A DNA stretch of 64,000 nucleotides. It comes from Diploptera punctata (taxonomy: Eukaryota; Arthropoda; Insecta; Blattodea; Blaberidae). Each line of letters begins with the position of its first letter. Position 1 is the stretch's first letter. A model generated the notes under the pieces. That model searched no databases. It was not told where the DNA came from and saw nothing but the letters and a program-made list of their open reading frames with translations. The position numbers and the translations under genes were made by a program. The DNA lies in assembly GCA_030220185.1 (NCBI GenBank), contig JASPKZ010004955.1, forward strand, positions 1,178,001 through 1,242,000, read 5' to 3'. Shown piece by piece: positions 34,014 to 44,151 of this stretch.

Positions 34014-35427
34014 TACTTCATTCGCTCTTAAAGTGATCCTCGTCAAAACAAAACACCATGTGATCTGCTCTCTTTTCATTGGTTACTGACACTGACGTAC
34101 GATCTAGAAGCAATATGTACGCGAAAAAGTAGTACCCTTTATTAAATTAAAATTATGGTCTCTGAATATACTTGTTATTCTTCGTGAATGAAAATAATAA
34201 TATTTAAAACATATAAAATATTGTAAAATATATCTAATTAATAATTACAACTTAAAATAGATATGGATGATGCATGTGAGTCATGCTTCAGTTGATTCTG
34301 ATGTACTATACAACATGGCTGAAAGTGTCAAGTCTTCTGTTGCCGTGTCGCCAGCTAAATTTGTAAAACACAAGTCTGGCGAACCTTTGACTAGTGGTCA
34401 AAAAATAGTTACTTTAAACGTATTTCACAAGTTTAGTGAAAAGTATCCAGAACTTCCAGTAAAAGATATATTAAATTTAACATCTGAGTTTACTGGTGTG
34501 TCATGTACAAATATTAATAATGCTCGGAAAGAAAAAAAAACACGCGGTAAGGTTGTAACTCCCGGTAAAAAAGGAAACATGTGTAATATGCTTTTGATAA
34601 TCGTGATGAATTTGTGGCAAATGCAATTCGAATATAATAGTAGTGCATAATTTCTTTTTCAAAAATTAACCCCCTACAATTGATAAAGTACTGAAAAAAG
34701 TAAATAGTGATCCAGAACTGCCTGATTTTAAAAGAATGACGTTTTACAAACTATTGTGTGATATCAGGTTTGAATTTGTTAAAAGAAATCAAAGGAGTGC
34801 TGTTATAGATTGCGGTGACATTTTACTGTGGAGAAGGGATTATTTAATATGACTTACTTTAATATTGAGTTTAGAATATACTGTATAACTTAAAAAAAAA
34901 GAAAAATTTCTCTTCAAATTTAATGTATAACTTATATTTAAGCCGGGAGAGGTCTACCAAAATAATTGTGTGATTTTAAATAAATATCAATAACCACAAT
35001 CTTGAAGCACAAATTCTAAAGATATAAATAAAAATATCCAGTGGTGCGGTGACAGGATCCCATCCTCCCTAAGTCTACTGTTATGTTTGACATCAAACAA
35101 AAGAGGAAGAATGCAGTGGCAGGTATGTGGACACAGAATAACATATTCCAAGAATTAATACTAATTCCTAGCCACCACTCCTGGGTTAAATTGCTATTTA
35201 TTCTGCTAAAATTCGTACTACTATCAACAGTAGCTACAAAAAATCAAGTATGTGATATAGTATTTAACTTCGTTTATTAAGCTAGTTTACTGCGTACCAT
35301 ACTTATATCATGTCTTATATACTTCACACGTGCTCCCTGTTAAAGTGACAGTAATTGTGGCGCGAATGGCGGTAGGATACAATTGGTGTTTGTTTATGTT
35401 AGGATCACTCTAAGAGTGAATGAAGTA
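34014..35427 (+). mobile_element. Tc1/mariner-type DNA transposon with degenerate transposase
   Basis: TA at 34012-34013 and 35428-35429 flank inverted repeats that begin tacttcattcgctcttaaag (34014-34033) and end with the near-complement ctctaagagtgaatgaagta (35408-35427). The coding remnant at 34267-34860 includes HKSGEPLTSGQKIVTLNVF, then PTIDKVLKKVNSDPELPDFK and FEFVKRNQRSAVIDCGDILLWRRDYL, which match the N-terminal DNA-binding and linker region of a Tc1-like transposase family common in insects. The DDE catalytic part is deleted or unrecognisable. Confidence 0.8.
34267..34860 (+). pseudogene. Tc1-like transposase N-terminal remnant
   Basis: 127 open codons (34267-34650), then a frameshifted continuation to a stop near 34850. 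The helix-turn-helix-like NVFHKFSEKYPELPVKDIL region is intact. The continuation ends WRRDYLI and a stop. Confidence 0.65.
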
Positions 35428-35429
35428 TA

Positions 35430-35804
35430 GAATGTGTAAGTACATTACAAAACCATCAACTCGTGAAAAAACTCAGTCATGCAGAAACTCATAAACTAAG
35501 CAAATTCTTTAGCAAGTTGATTTTACAAGTTTACAGAATATGTATTTCTTTTGTTAAATTGGAGAAACTCAATTTGTGATGCAGTTTATTTAAAAGTGTC
35601 AGACTGCAGTGAAAAGGAATCATGCATAACCATAATAGTACCTATTGCTTATTGTTGTATAATTTGACATAAATTTAAATAATATCTGCTAATCCATTTT
35701 TCTATTACTTTATTAAAAATATTACATAAATTAAATCTATTTGTCTTATAGGATACATTGTCAATTTAAGAGGGATATTTAACTCATGCCCCAAATGGGA
35801 GTCA
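35430..35804. other. Unassigned AT-rich sequence
   Basis: No ORF or repeat boundary recognised. Confidence 0.35.
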
Positions 35805-35962
35805 ATGACCAATCACATTTCAATGATTTTTTCTTTACAACCAATCACAGTCATGTTTTGCCTAAAATTTACCAACTAAAGTTTATCATAATAAAGAAAG
35901 CACCTCCTTTTTAACATTCTGAATAGGTCATAGCATTATTTTGCAGTGACTGACTCTCTAAG
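35805..35962. repeat. Dispersed repeat R1, copy 1
   Basis: About 158 bp starting tgaccaatcacatttcaatg and ending with the gcagtgactgactctc block. It closely matches 44758-44912 on the same strand. No terminal repeats or coding content; probably fragments of one unidentified element. Confidence 0.8.
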
Positions 35963-36500
35963 AAATACGGCTACCAGATTGTATATATAGTGCATGAATG
36001 TCAACACATAGCACATGCGGGAGTTAATATAAAAACATTTGTAGCAATTGATTATACCACCAAAAAAAAATAAACCACTGTTTGCACTTTCTTAAATGTA
36101 TTTTTCCCAGGTAATAATACAGAAAAATATAATTGTCATATTTACATCATACGACATACTCGTACGACATTAGGTTGATGTGTTTTATTTTTTCTCCACT
36201 AGAGTGCATTCTTACAATATTGTGTTCCTTTGGCAATAAATAATATGATCTGGTTGCAGTGATGAACAAAAGAAGCAAATGAAGCGTACCAATCATTTCT
36301 CATTTGTTTTCAAACATCGCCGTTTACATTAAGTATATAAATATTTTAAAATAACTATATTTAAATAATGATTTGTGAGTAAACAGCTTAATTTTATTCG
36401 TTAAATAGTCCTAACAAATGCTACTCTTGATTTCCAAATTCTCTAGATAAATTCATTCCTCACTTCGTGAGTCGTGAATTTATCAATAATTTGGAAATCA
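35963..36500. other. Unassigned AT-rich sequence
   Basis: No supported feature. A short inverted repeat about 36432-36495 (ccaaattctctagataaatt / aatttatcaataatttgg) is visible. Confidence 0.35.
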
Positions 36501-36504
36501 ATAG

Positions 36505-36745
36505 TGGCATTACTTATGATAATTTTATTTATTTATTTGGCAGGTTTCACGACATTTTCCTGCACCTAGTTAATCTACTGTCGTTCTTTTCCATATATCT
36601 CTGTCATTTCAATCTCCATCATCCAATCCTTTTTTCTCATGCTGCTCAAAACTCTAACAATCCACATTCATTTTGGTCGTTGTCTTCTTCTACCAAATGG
36701 CACCCATTCTAGTATTCTTCTTGGAAATTTGTCTTCTGTCAGGTT
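36505..36745 (-). mobile_element. RTE-type LINE C-terminal fragment
   Basis: On the minus strand the sequence reads as an eroded RTE tail (FPRRILEWVPFG-like at 36720-36690, then a GLDDGD-like block). The same segment, also on the minus strand, is at 60485-60760. Confidence 0.6.
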
Positions 36746-36964
36746 AATTTAATTGTATATATTGCAACGAAGTAAACATGGCGGTTACTAGAGCAAATTT
36801 TTGAATTTTGGGTTTCAGGTAAATCCCCACTTAAAATGGTCACATTTAACTGATTTTTGGAAAATACCTTTCTCGTTTTATTTTAATGTATACTGAGTCT
36901 TGTTGTGAAACATAAAATTGTGACTTACAGCAATTTTGTCCGATTTTGCTGTTTAACAAATTTT

Positions 36965-37318
36965 TTCTTACTTTGTATCCATCCATCCATAGTAATTCTG
37001 CCCAAGGGCAGGTCTATCACTGCAATCATAGCATTTTCATGCTATACTTTGCAGCTTTACTAGGGAATTGTAGGTGTGGTAGCTTCCCGTTGCTTTCCAC
37101 ACCGGTGAAGGAAGATGATAATAATGATAAGGATGATGATGATGATGGCCATATGATTTTGGGGACTGTTTGGGCCTTAAAGTTTTCCTGACATTTGTCT
37201 TACAGGTGAGGAAAAACCCCAATAAAAACCTTACCCAGAAAAACTGTCCTGACCGGGGATCGAACCCGTGCCCGTTGCGTGACAAGGCAGCACGCTACCT
37301 CGAGACCACAACGGTGGT
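36965..37318 (-). mobile_element. tRNA-derived SINE (family 2), copy 1
   Basis: Read on the minus strand. The head at 37318-37240 has box A TGGTCTCGAGGTAGCG and box B GGTTCGATCCC. A body with a (CAT)n-rich stretch follows, and the end is ggcagaattactatggatgg. Copies at 52252-52575 and 61255-61425 share this layout and strand. I see no clear target duplication here. Confidence 0.85.
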
Positions 37319-37539
37319 CTTTTAATAATCAATTGATATATATGCCAAGTTTGGTACACACGAAATAAAAATTGCAGCCACTAGAATTGACACACACATA
37401 CAAACACAGACACATACATTGCATCTCACTGAACCTGTGGCCTGCTAGCAGGAAAAGTGGCTGCGGGCAGTAAGTCATCAACCCACACCGGCCAGGCATA
37501 TCAACTACATGGTACTTCTCTCATTTTGTTGGTGCATGA

Positions 37540-38600
37540 AAATGAAGAGTGACAGAATGAAAATAGTACCTTATGACAGAATATGTTGGAAATATTCTCC
37601 TACATCCACACATTTTCGGCACCGTTATAGGACACAATGATTCACATACATTAGTTCTGTTATTAAGTTTATTTCTGTCCTGATATAATCTTTCAGTTTG
37701 TCTAATGTGTGGAGGTTTCTTGCATACACTTTATTTTTTAAGTACCCCACAAATGAAATCACAAACAGTTGAATCTGGACCAGTGGCCACAAGCCTATAC
37801 TGATAACCTGATCTTCAAAAATGTCCTTAATTAACTCTAATGTGTCAGCAGCTGTATGTGCAATTGCAGAGTCTTACTAGAAATATCCATTTCGACAGTC
37901 AATATCATTCACTCTTTGAAAAATGCTATCAGTATGTCATCTCTAAATCTTTCTCCATTAAATGTGTCATTAAAAAAAATTGGTCCTTTTATTCTATAAC
38001 CATTTACTGCACACAATATTCCTATCCATTCGTCATGCAGAGGAATTTCATGGATGTGATGGGGGTTTTCCTGACTCCAATATATATTATTCTGCAATGA
38101 AACATACCCATTTAAATGCAACCAGGCTTCGTCTGAGAACATCATCAAGCATGGATCAATTATTCTATCATTAACGTTGCGCAACATCCAATTACAAAAA
38201 GTACCTGCATCTCAGGATCACATAGTCGAAATTCATATAGTATTGTTATTCTGTATGGTTTAATATGTAACAGTTTTGTACCTTATTATGCTGTGGTCTT
38301 TGCAATACCAGTTTCTTGGCCAAATCGCCTTAGAGATTTTGTTGTTGACTTATGTTTTAATCTTTCTCCTATTTCATCTAATTTATCCTCAGTCAGCACA
38401 CATTTTGTTACCTTTGGATTCTGATCAAGCATAGAACCCCATTTTCTAAATTTGTTTACAAGTCTTCAATCAGTCTCTCTATTTGGAGGATTTACACTTG
38501 GTAATTGTGTTCTAAATCGTCTAACGACTTCTCTGCAAGACTCTGTTTTCACATAATTATTGTACATAAATACCGTATGCTGTACTGTGAACACAGATAG
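37540..38600 (-). mobile_element. Tc1/mariner-type transposase gene, degenerate
   Basis: Minus strand. The N-terminal HTH part is near 38420-38290 (LTEDKLDEIGERLKHKSTTKSLRRF, given in part). The DDE core is open over 92 codons at 38187-37909: MMFSDEAWLHLNGYVSLQNN, YWSQENPHHIHEIPLHDEWI and CAVNGYRIKGPIFFNDT. The C-terminal GYLKNKVYARNLHTLDKLKD is near 37745-37690. The first catalytic Asp (SDEAW) is present. Frameshifts and stops between the blocks make it a pseudogene. I did not find its terminal repeats. Confidence 0.82.
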
Positions 38601-38768
38601 AGGCTTAATGTTAACTATGAACTAAGACCACTATCAAACTTAACTAAGTGCTTAATTTTACTTTATAACATGTTATAACACAAAAAGTTAGTATTGCAAT
38701 AGAATTATATTTAATTAATGTTGGGAAGTAAACATTATGAGGTATTATATTTGAAGAGAAAAATTTTC

Positions 38769-38841
38769 GCCTAGACCGGGACTCGAACCCGGGACCCTTG
38801 GCTTTCCGGGCCAAGTGCTCTACCAACTGAGCTACCGAGGC
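38769..38841 (-). tRNA. tRNA-like segment, array 3 unit 1
   Basis: Acceptor GCCTCGG/TCTAGGC with one mismatch; anticodon arm TTGGC-CCGGAAA-GCCAA (C at position 33, formal anticodon GGA); box B GGTTCGAGTCC. Confidence 0.5.
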
Positions 38842-39069
38842 GAGTTACGATCTAGACGCAAATTTTTCTCTTATGTACGTTGTAATTCCCTCGCGCCAAA
38901 TGCTTGAAACCATAGCTTCTATCTTTGCAAATGGCGGCTTCTTAGTTAAGAAGACATTTATTGGGAATTTAACACTACTTTATAGCCAGTAGGGCTTCTA
39001 TTGACGATTTTATTATTAATTTAACACTTCTCATAGAAGGATAAATTATATTTGAAGAGAAAAATTTTC

Positions 39070-39142
39070 GCCTAGACCGGGACTCGAACCCGGGACCCTT
39101 GGCTTTCCGGGCCAAGTGCTCTACCAACTGAGCTACCGAGGC
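39070..39142 (-). tRNA. tRNA-like segment, array 3 unit 2
   Basis: Same sequence as the unit at 38769. Confidence 0.5.
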
Positions 39143-39720
39143 GAGTTACGATCTAGACGCAAATTTTTCTCTTATGTACGTTGTAATTCCCTCGATATGT
39201 GGATGATATTTTTGCAATAATAAATTCTAAAGATATTGAAGATGCTCTTAAATTATTGAACCTTCAGGATGAATCAGTAAAGTTTACCGTTGAACTAGAA
39301 AAAGAAAACAAAATTCCTTTTTTGGATTTATGTATAATTAGGAATGATCAAACACTGAAAATTGAATTTGATATATTTAGAAAAGGAACTCATACAGATA
39401 ATTACATTAAATCATCAGGCTTCAATCACATTGCTCATAAGCATGCAATATTCAATAGCTTAATTTACAGATTGACAAATGTACCATTAAACGAAGAAAA
39501 TTTCAATAAAGAGTTTAAACATATCTTAAAACACTGCTAGATTAAATGGTTTTGATAAAGAATTAATTATAAATAAGTTGAAGAAATTCAAACACAATAA
39601 AAGACTTAATGAATATACTACTCTACAAAATTGCAAAGAAAAGAAAAAATACAAGAAAATTACTTACCATCCTGAAATGCATAGGAAATTTCAAAAATTT
39701 TTGACAAATACAACATTTCT

Positions 39721-40047
39721 TTGGCACCAATAAATAAATTTAGTCTGGGTAATCTTCTAAGTACCAATAAAAAAGTCAATGTTCCAGACAGTAAGAAATC
39801 TGGAATTTATCAAATAAATTGTGAAGATTGCAATAAAGTTTATATAGGAAAAACAAAAAGGGATTTGGAAATTCGGACAAAAGAACATTTCAGAAATATT
39901 AAAAATTGTGAAATTGAAAAATCTGCAATTGCTGCACATAGTTTATTAGAACATCATAAAATTGGAAGAGAAGCTAAACTTTTAAAACAAGTAGAGAAAC
40001 CTTTGGAATTGACAGTTTGGGAAAAAATATCATCATCATCATCATAG
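39721..40047 (+). pseudogene. PLE-C GIY-YIG endonuclease
   Basis: Open until the RTE insertion. GIYQINCEDCNKVYIGKTKR contains GIY (residues about 27-29) and YIG (about 40-42) at the family's spacing, and Arg/His/Glu residues of the following helix (EIRTKEHF). Truncated after LTVWEK by the inserted RTE tail. Confidence 0.85.
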
Positions 40048-40060
40048 TACATTCACGAAT

Positions 40061-40639
40061 TTAGGCCATTTGTTGACCTGTTTCGGCCTCAAGAGAAACA
40101 CCATCCAGAAGTCTTTTGAGTGGACGTCCTGGTCTTCTTCTTCCTGCAGGTTGATATCTTAACATTAGTTTGGGTATTCTGTGATCTTCCATTCGATGAA
40201 CATGTTGTATCCATCTTGACTTATAATCAGAAATTTTGTTTTCTAAAGATTCCATGTGTAATTCTTCTAAGATGTCTTCATTTTTTTTGTGATCTAGTAG
40301 TGTGTATCCTGCAGTCCTCCGAAGATATCTCATTTCAGCAGATCTAAGTCTCTGTATATCCTTCTGTTTCAACGTCCATACTTCGCTACCATACAAAAGA
40401 GTTGGAAGAGCCAGTGTTTTATACACTTTCAGTCTTGAATGCTTTTGGACTAACTGTGGCTTGAAGATAGAATTTATTAACCCCAAAATTCTTAAAAATT
40501 TAGATATTTTTGCATTTACATCCTTTTCTTCTTCATATGAGATATTGCATCCTAGATATGTAAAATTATTCACCTGCTCCAAAATTTTATTGTCCAGTAC
40601 AATTTTACTTCTGACAGGATCTACACCTTGAAATGCCAT
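40061..40639 (-). CDS. RTE-b C-terminal ORF fragment
   Basis: 192 codons: FQGVDPVRSKIVLDNK, VNNFTYLGCNISYEEEKDVN, KVYKTLALPTLLYGSEVW, RSAEMRYLRRTAGYTLLDHK and GRRRPGRPLKRLLDGVSLEA. This is the usual RTE post-RT domain. The last third is nearly identical to the truncated RTE at 12978-13188. Confidence 0.8.
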   Translation of the reverse strand: MAFQGVDPVRSKIVLDNKILEQVNNFTYLGCNISYEEEKDVNAKISKFLRILGLINSIFKPQLVQKHSRLKVYKTLALPTLLYGSEVWTLKQKDIQRLRSAEMRYLRRTAGYTLLDHKKNEDILEELHMESLENKISDYKSRWIQHVHRMEDHRIPKLMLRYQPAGRRRPGRPLKRLLDGVSLEAETGQQMA

Positions 40640-40645
40640 AATTTT

Positions 40646-41275
40646 TTATTTTTCTGTAGATATCTTTAATCCATATTCTTCTGTAATTTTGTTAAGTTCA
40701 TACAGACCTTTCTGTAGATTATCTTCGGAATTTGCTATTATTATTTGGTCATCTGCAAACAGTAGGGTGTTTAATTTTCTATTTTCTGATATTCTTATTC
40801 CAAATTTATATGTTTTGTTCCAGCAACATATTACTTCATTGATATAAATTGCAAAGAGTGTTGGGGATAGGGGGCAGCCTTGTCTCACACCACGATTTAT
40901 AATTCCTTCTTCAGAAAATCTGTTATTTAATTTAATCTTTATGGTGTTGTCTTTGTAAATATTTTGTATGTTCTGCCGAAGTAAATTTGGTATATTTCTG
41001 TCTTCCAATATATTTAAGAGTTTTGATCTCTTGACTGTGTCGAATGCTTTTTCAAAATCTATGAAAGCAAAATGTGTTTCTAAGTTGAATTCTCTTCTTT
41101 TTTCAAGCAATAGTTTAACAGAAAATGCTGAATCAATACAAGATCGTCCTTTCCTAAATCCATTTTGACATTCCATAAGGAATGTTTCACTGAAACTTTT
41201 CAATTTTCCATTTAAAATGTCTGCATAAATTTTGTAGCATGTGTTTAACAAACTGATTCCCCTATAGTTGTCCAT
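40646..41275 (-). CDS. RTE-b reverse transcriptase fragment
   Basis: 209 uninterrupted codons covering RT blocks 2-6, with the catalytic FADD near residue 173. The frame ends at a TAA (EKSTEK then stop) one codon before the C-terminal frame, so a single substitution or indel separates two halves of one original ORF. The start is only the first Met after the truncation. Confidence 0.8.
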   Translation of the reverse strand: MDNYRGISLLNTCYKIYADILNGKLKSFSETFLMECQNGFRKGRSCIDSAFSVKLLLEKRREFNLETHFAFIDFEKAFDTVKRSKLLNILEDRNIPNLLRQNIQNIYKDNTIKIKLNNRFSEEGIINRGVRQGCPLSPTLFAIYINEVICCWNKTYKFGIRISENRKLNTLLFADDQIIIANSEDNLQKGLYELNKITEEYGLKISTEK

Positions 41276-41470
41276 TTTTCTCTTGTCTCCTTTCTTGAAC
41301 AGGGGTATAACAATGCTTACATTCAGAAAAACAAAAATAGATCAATGAATTTTGATATCCCTAACAAAATTACATTGATTTCGAAGTTCATAAATTCAAC
41401 CATAGATGGCAGCACTGAAGATGGCGACAATAGAATAGTTGACGGCCGAAGAATTTCATCAATTGGAGTT

Positions 41471-41514
41471 ATGGCTGACGATGAACATGATTATGTTTGA
41501 AATCGCGATATCAT
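41471..41514 (+). ncRNA. Hammerhead-like ribozyme core at the PLE-C 3' end
   Basis: Strand order: stem I half ATGG (41471-41474), CTGACGA (41475-41481), an extra T, stem II GAACAT-gatt-ATGTTT (41483-41498, with one G-U pair), GAAA (41499-41502), a 2-bp stem III with a CGCG loop, ATA (predicted cleavage after 41510) and the second stem I half TCAT (41511-41514). All conserved core positions of a type I hammerhead with a very short stem III are present. The single base between CTGACGA and stem II is unusual. PLEs are known to carry such ribozymes (reported by Cervera and de la Pena). Confidence 0.6.
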
Positions 41515-41560
41515 GGAAGCATGAATCCTATGAGGTGAGTTGTTTAAACAATATGTTCTC

Positions 41561-42130
41561 CGATGAATTTTTGCAATAGAATGCTTGTTTCACCTTATAA
41601 GCATTCAGCTTGACTGACTCACTCCTCCAGCTGCCAGTTGCATTGCATGGTCAGCACGATTTGATGACTCACTGCCCGCAGTCACTTTTCTATCGGCTAC
41701 AAGTCGAGTGAGATGCATTGTATATATATGTTACATTGTTCGTCATTATTGTTATATCATTCCTTGATAATGGTATGTGTGATCATGTTGAAATGCGGAA
41801 TCAGTGGCCAGAGGCCAACCTTGAATCTTTGATGTGGAAAACCTAAGAAACTTTTCTTAATTATATATATATTTTTGGTCATGGTCAATTTTGGTGTCTT
41901 AGATAGGATTGGTGAAGGTCTAGAAATTTTTTTTTCAAAAATCTTTTTGTGAGAATGACTTCAATAGCTTCATTCCTTTGAAAATTTCTAAAACTCTTTC
42001 ACTATTGAAAATTGGAAATTCTGAGAAATTAGCTTTTCTCTGGGCCATCCTGTCAAATGCTGGAGGGAAAATTTTCTATAGGATCGTAATAGGCCTTGGC
42101 CTAATATTTGGAAGGAAGAAGAAGAAGCTT
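41561..42130. repeat. Mosaic of dispersed repeats
   Basis: Contains a segment (about 41690-41720, ctacaagtcgagtgagatgc) related in inverse to 37428-37500. A block at 41880-42000 is shared with 56350-56470 (ataggattggtgaagg, ttcattcctttg). A segment with a (GAA)n tail at 42050-42128 (gctggagggaaaattttcta) is shared with 56940-57005. Families unidentified. Confidence 0.6.
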
Positions 42131-42134
42131 TTAA

Positions 42135-43059
42135 CCCTTTGTACGTCATGCCTGGCATGCGCCGGTGAAGGTGTGTATACAGCGGTATGCCACGCCTGGC
42201 AAGCTCCGGTTTTCAATCTTATTTATTTTTTCTCAAAGTTTTTACTTCAATTTTCTGAAATTATAGAATAACGGTATTGGCTGATGGTAAAAGGGTTTTC
42301 TAAAGGAGGGTGTGTATTCATGTTTCAAGGTCTTTTTTTGGCTATGGAATGTTGCAATTTTAGGATTTAGGATTTTCTCTTTATTTTAGTTTTAGTTGAA
42401 ACGATACTTGACCAAGGGGTAGTTCGTGCGGTGAAACACAGTGATTCATGTCTCGAAGCTGACGAAAATACAATACGTGAGTTTATTGTGTCAGTTTTAT
42501 CAGAAGATGAAAGTAACAGTTCATCAAATGATTATTCGTTTGACTAATGTGATAGTACACATGTTTCTAAGAGAATATTATTACAATCTAAGCCTGTAAA
42601 TAGTAAAGCAAGTGATGTAGACGTAAATGAACAGGGTGTGAGTGACAGTGGTGGGCATGTCACGCCAGACGAAACGCGTGGCATAGAACATATGTTTGAT
42701 TGGAATTGATTCCAAACTAGGACCCTAAAAAATGTTCAAAAATATTTAATATGATAAGTGTTTAGTGATAATGCCATCAAAATTAATCAATAGGATAAAT
42801 ATTTTAGTGGTAGTTATAACAAATTTCAATGAAGACACTGTGCTGAATTTGAACCTGGGATCTTTACAAGTGGAAGCAACACCATCTTACCTTCAAATAA
42901 ATGTCTAATAGTGAATTTCAATTCAATTTAGCATGGCATGTAGACAGTAAATTATACTTTATATAGGTTTATATTATATAGTATGGCGTAGTACTTTACA
43001 TTTAAAAAACCTGGCACCTGCAGCCCAGCTGGCAAAAGGGAAACTCGGTGGTCAAAAGG
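42135..43059 (+). mobile_element. TTAA-flanked piggyBac-like element, copy 2
   Basis: TTAA at 42131-42134 and 43060-43063. The ends are ccctttgtacgtcatgcc and the complement of ccttttgaccaccgag. It has the same internal sequence as 28390-29382, in the opposite orientation, including the short acidic ORF (about 42440-42708) that ends FDWN and a stop. Here the ORF carries an internal stop (SFD*CDS). The two copies differ by scattered substitutions and small indels. Confidence 0.88.
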
Positions 43060-43286
43060 TTAAAATTATAGAAAATTTACAACTCTAAAACTGATTAATT
43101 TTGAAGTGTTTGCAATACATATGCAGGTTGTATAATACAGTCAATAAGTAAATCAAGTTTCATTCTATCAAATGGCTTCAAAATCTCAAAATCAATATTT
43201 TTCAATCCACATTACTTTTTTTGACTTCTCTATAAAAAAAACAGTTTGAGTCTTAACCAATGTTTTCCTAGGCATGGTCACAAATA

Positions 43287-43799
43287 CAGGGTGATTCATA
43301 ATTCCTATTACAAACTTCTGGGTGTTGGAGAGGGGACTTAGTAGATAAAGTTTTATAAGGAACCCATATCCAGAAACATACAATTTCGATGTAAAATAAG
43401 TTTGAAAATCGATACACATTGGGCTGATATCATGTGTCTTCTGTTTCAGAATAAGTATTACAAACTTCTAGGGGTTGTACTACACCTGTCGGGTCTGAGG
43501 AAGATCTGGTGGCAGCAGAAATTATTGAACACGCACTAGATCTTGTGGGGTGCAGTGTTGCAGGTACACTTTGTGCAACGAACAACAGGATCACCACATG
43601 GAACCACACTTGTAGTACAACCCCTAGAAGTTTGTAATACTTAGTCTGATACACAAGACACATGATATCGGACCATTGTGTTTCAATCTTCAAACTTATT
43701 TTACATCGAAATGGTACGTTTGCAGACATGGGTTCCTTATCAAACTGAGTCCCCTCTACAACCTCTAGAAGTTTGTAATAGGAATTATGAATTACTGTG
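43287..43799. mobile_element. Foldback MITE with about 200-bp inverted repeats
   Basis: TA at 43285-43286 and 43800-43801. The arms run inward from cagggtgattcataattcct (43287) and, complemented, cacagtaattcataattcct (43799). They stay recognisably inverted for about 200 bp (43287-43492 against 43605-43799), around a 110-bp non-repeated centre. The cagggtg start and TA duplication suggest a mariner-derived MITE. It lies 135 bp upstream of exon B. Confidence 0.88.
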
Positions 43800-43934
43800 T
43801 ATATTACAATTCTTGTTATTAAATCTCATTCTTTGGGTTTTTTGTTTTTTCATTTGTTTTTATGAGCCAGAACGTCTTGATTGCATTTTATTTATTTGTT
43901 TTTATAATTATTGAATATTTTGTTTTTATTACAG

Positions 43935-44151
43935 ATGAGAACAACCAGCAACATGACAACAATGAAGTTATCATAACTGGCAGCAAAAGTGGAAGCACTT
44001 ACAAATTAAGAGACTCTCGAATAATTGAGATTGCTGGTGGTAGAGAATTGTTTTCTCAGAGCAGATCAAAGGCAGCTCGTTGTAAATCAGGGAGATACAG
44101 TGAGGAGGGTGAGAAAACAAAGCGAGCTGGAGTCTGGGAATTACGAGCAAG
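43935..44151 (+). CDS. Host gene, internal exon B
   Basis: Acceptor tgtttttattacag ends at 43934; donor CAAG|GTAGGT starts at 44152. The frame enters with two bases of a codon (phase 1, matching exon A) and leaves after two bases (phase 2, matching exon C). It encodes ENNQQHDNNEVIITGSKSGS, then YKLRDSRIIEIAGGRELFSQ and a basic stretch (SRSKAARCKSGRYSEEGEKT, RAGVWELRA). A stop follows immediately in the unspliced frame (44153-44155), as expected for a true donor. The product is unidentified; the basic part could be a nucleic-acid or membrane-binding segment, but that is speculation. Confidence 0.75.

Larger units (their letters stand above)
38744..39193 (-). repeat. tRNA-like cassette array 3 (about one and a half units)
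   Basis: Two minus-strand tRNA-like segments 301 bp apart (38769 and 39070), near-identical including spacers. The left edge (tatttgaagagaaaaatttt) matches the left edges of arrays 2 and 4. The right edge abuts a PLE at ctcgatatgtggatgat. The array lies directly after a PLE boundary motif (ggaagtaaacattatgaggt, 38724-38743). No target duplication is obvious. Confidence 0.85.
40029..41311 (-). mobile_element. RTE-type LINE (RTE-b) inserted in PLE-C
   Basis: Minus strand. RT runs from the MDNYRGISLLNTCYKIYADIL block (41275) through ECQNGFRKGRSC, DFEKAFDTVKRSKLL, VRQGCPLSPTLFAIYIN and LLFADDQIIIANS (about 40770-40735) to 40646. A stop follows, then a second open frame 40639-40061 with LDNKILEQVNNFTYLGCNIS, LLYGSEVW and GRRRPGRPLKRLLDG. 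The 3' end is (ATG)n, seen as (atc)n at 40030-40046. It is 5'-truncated, because the endonuclease is missing. The catalytic FADD is intact and only one stop separates the two frames, so the copy is fairly young. Confidence 0.9.
39194..41560 (+). mobile_element. Penelope-like element (PLE-C), split by an RTE LINE
   Basis: Starts abruptly inside the RT at RYVDDIFAIIN (39194-39226). It continues with IPFLDLCIIRND, the FRKGTHTDNYIKSS block, the connector (KKITYHPEMHRKF, about 39650-39690) and a GIY-YIG endonuclease (SGIYQINCEDC at about 39799-39831, YIGKTKRDLEIRTKEH at about 39841-39888), then EKSAIAAHSLLE and LTVWEKI at 40003-40028. An RTE LINE (40029-41311) interrupts. The frame resumes at about 41312 with an IQKNK-type block and MNFDIP. 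The end carries a well-formed hammerhead-like core (41471-41514), then an ATGAGGT boundary. Confidence 0.9.

Noticed and set aside
43430..43729. 99-codon minus frame
   Set aside because: It lies in the arms and centre of the foldback MITE.
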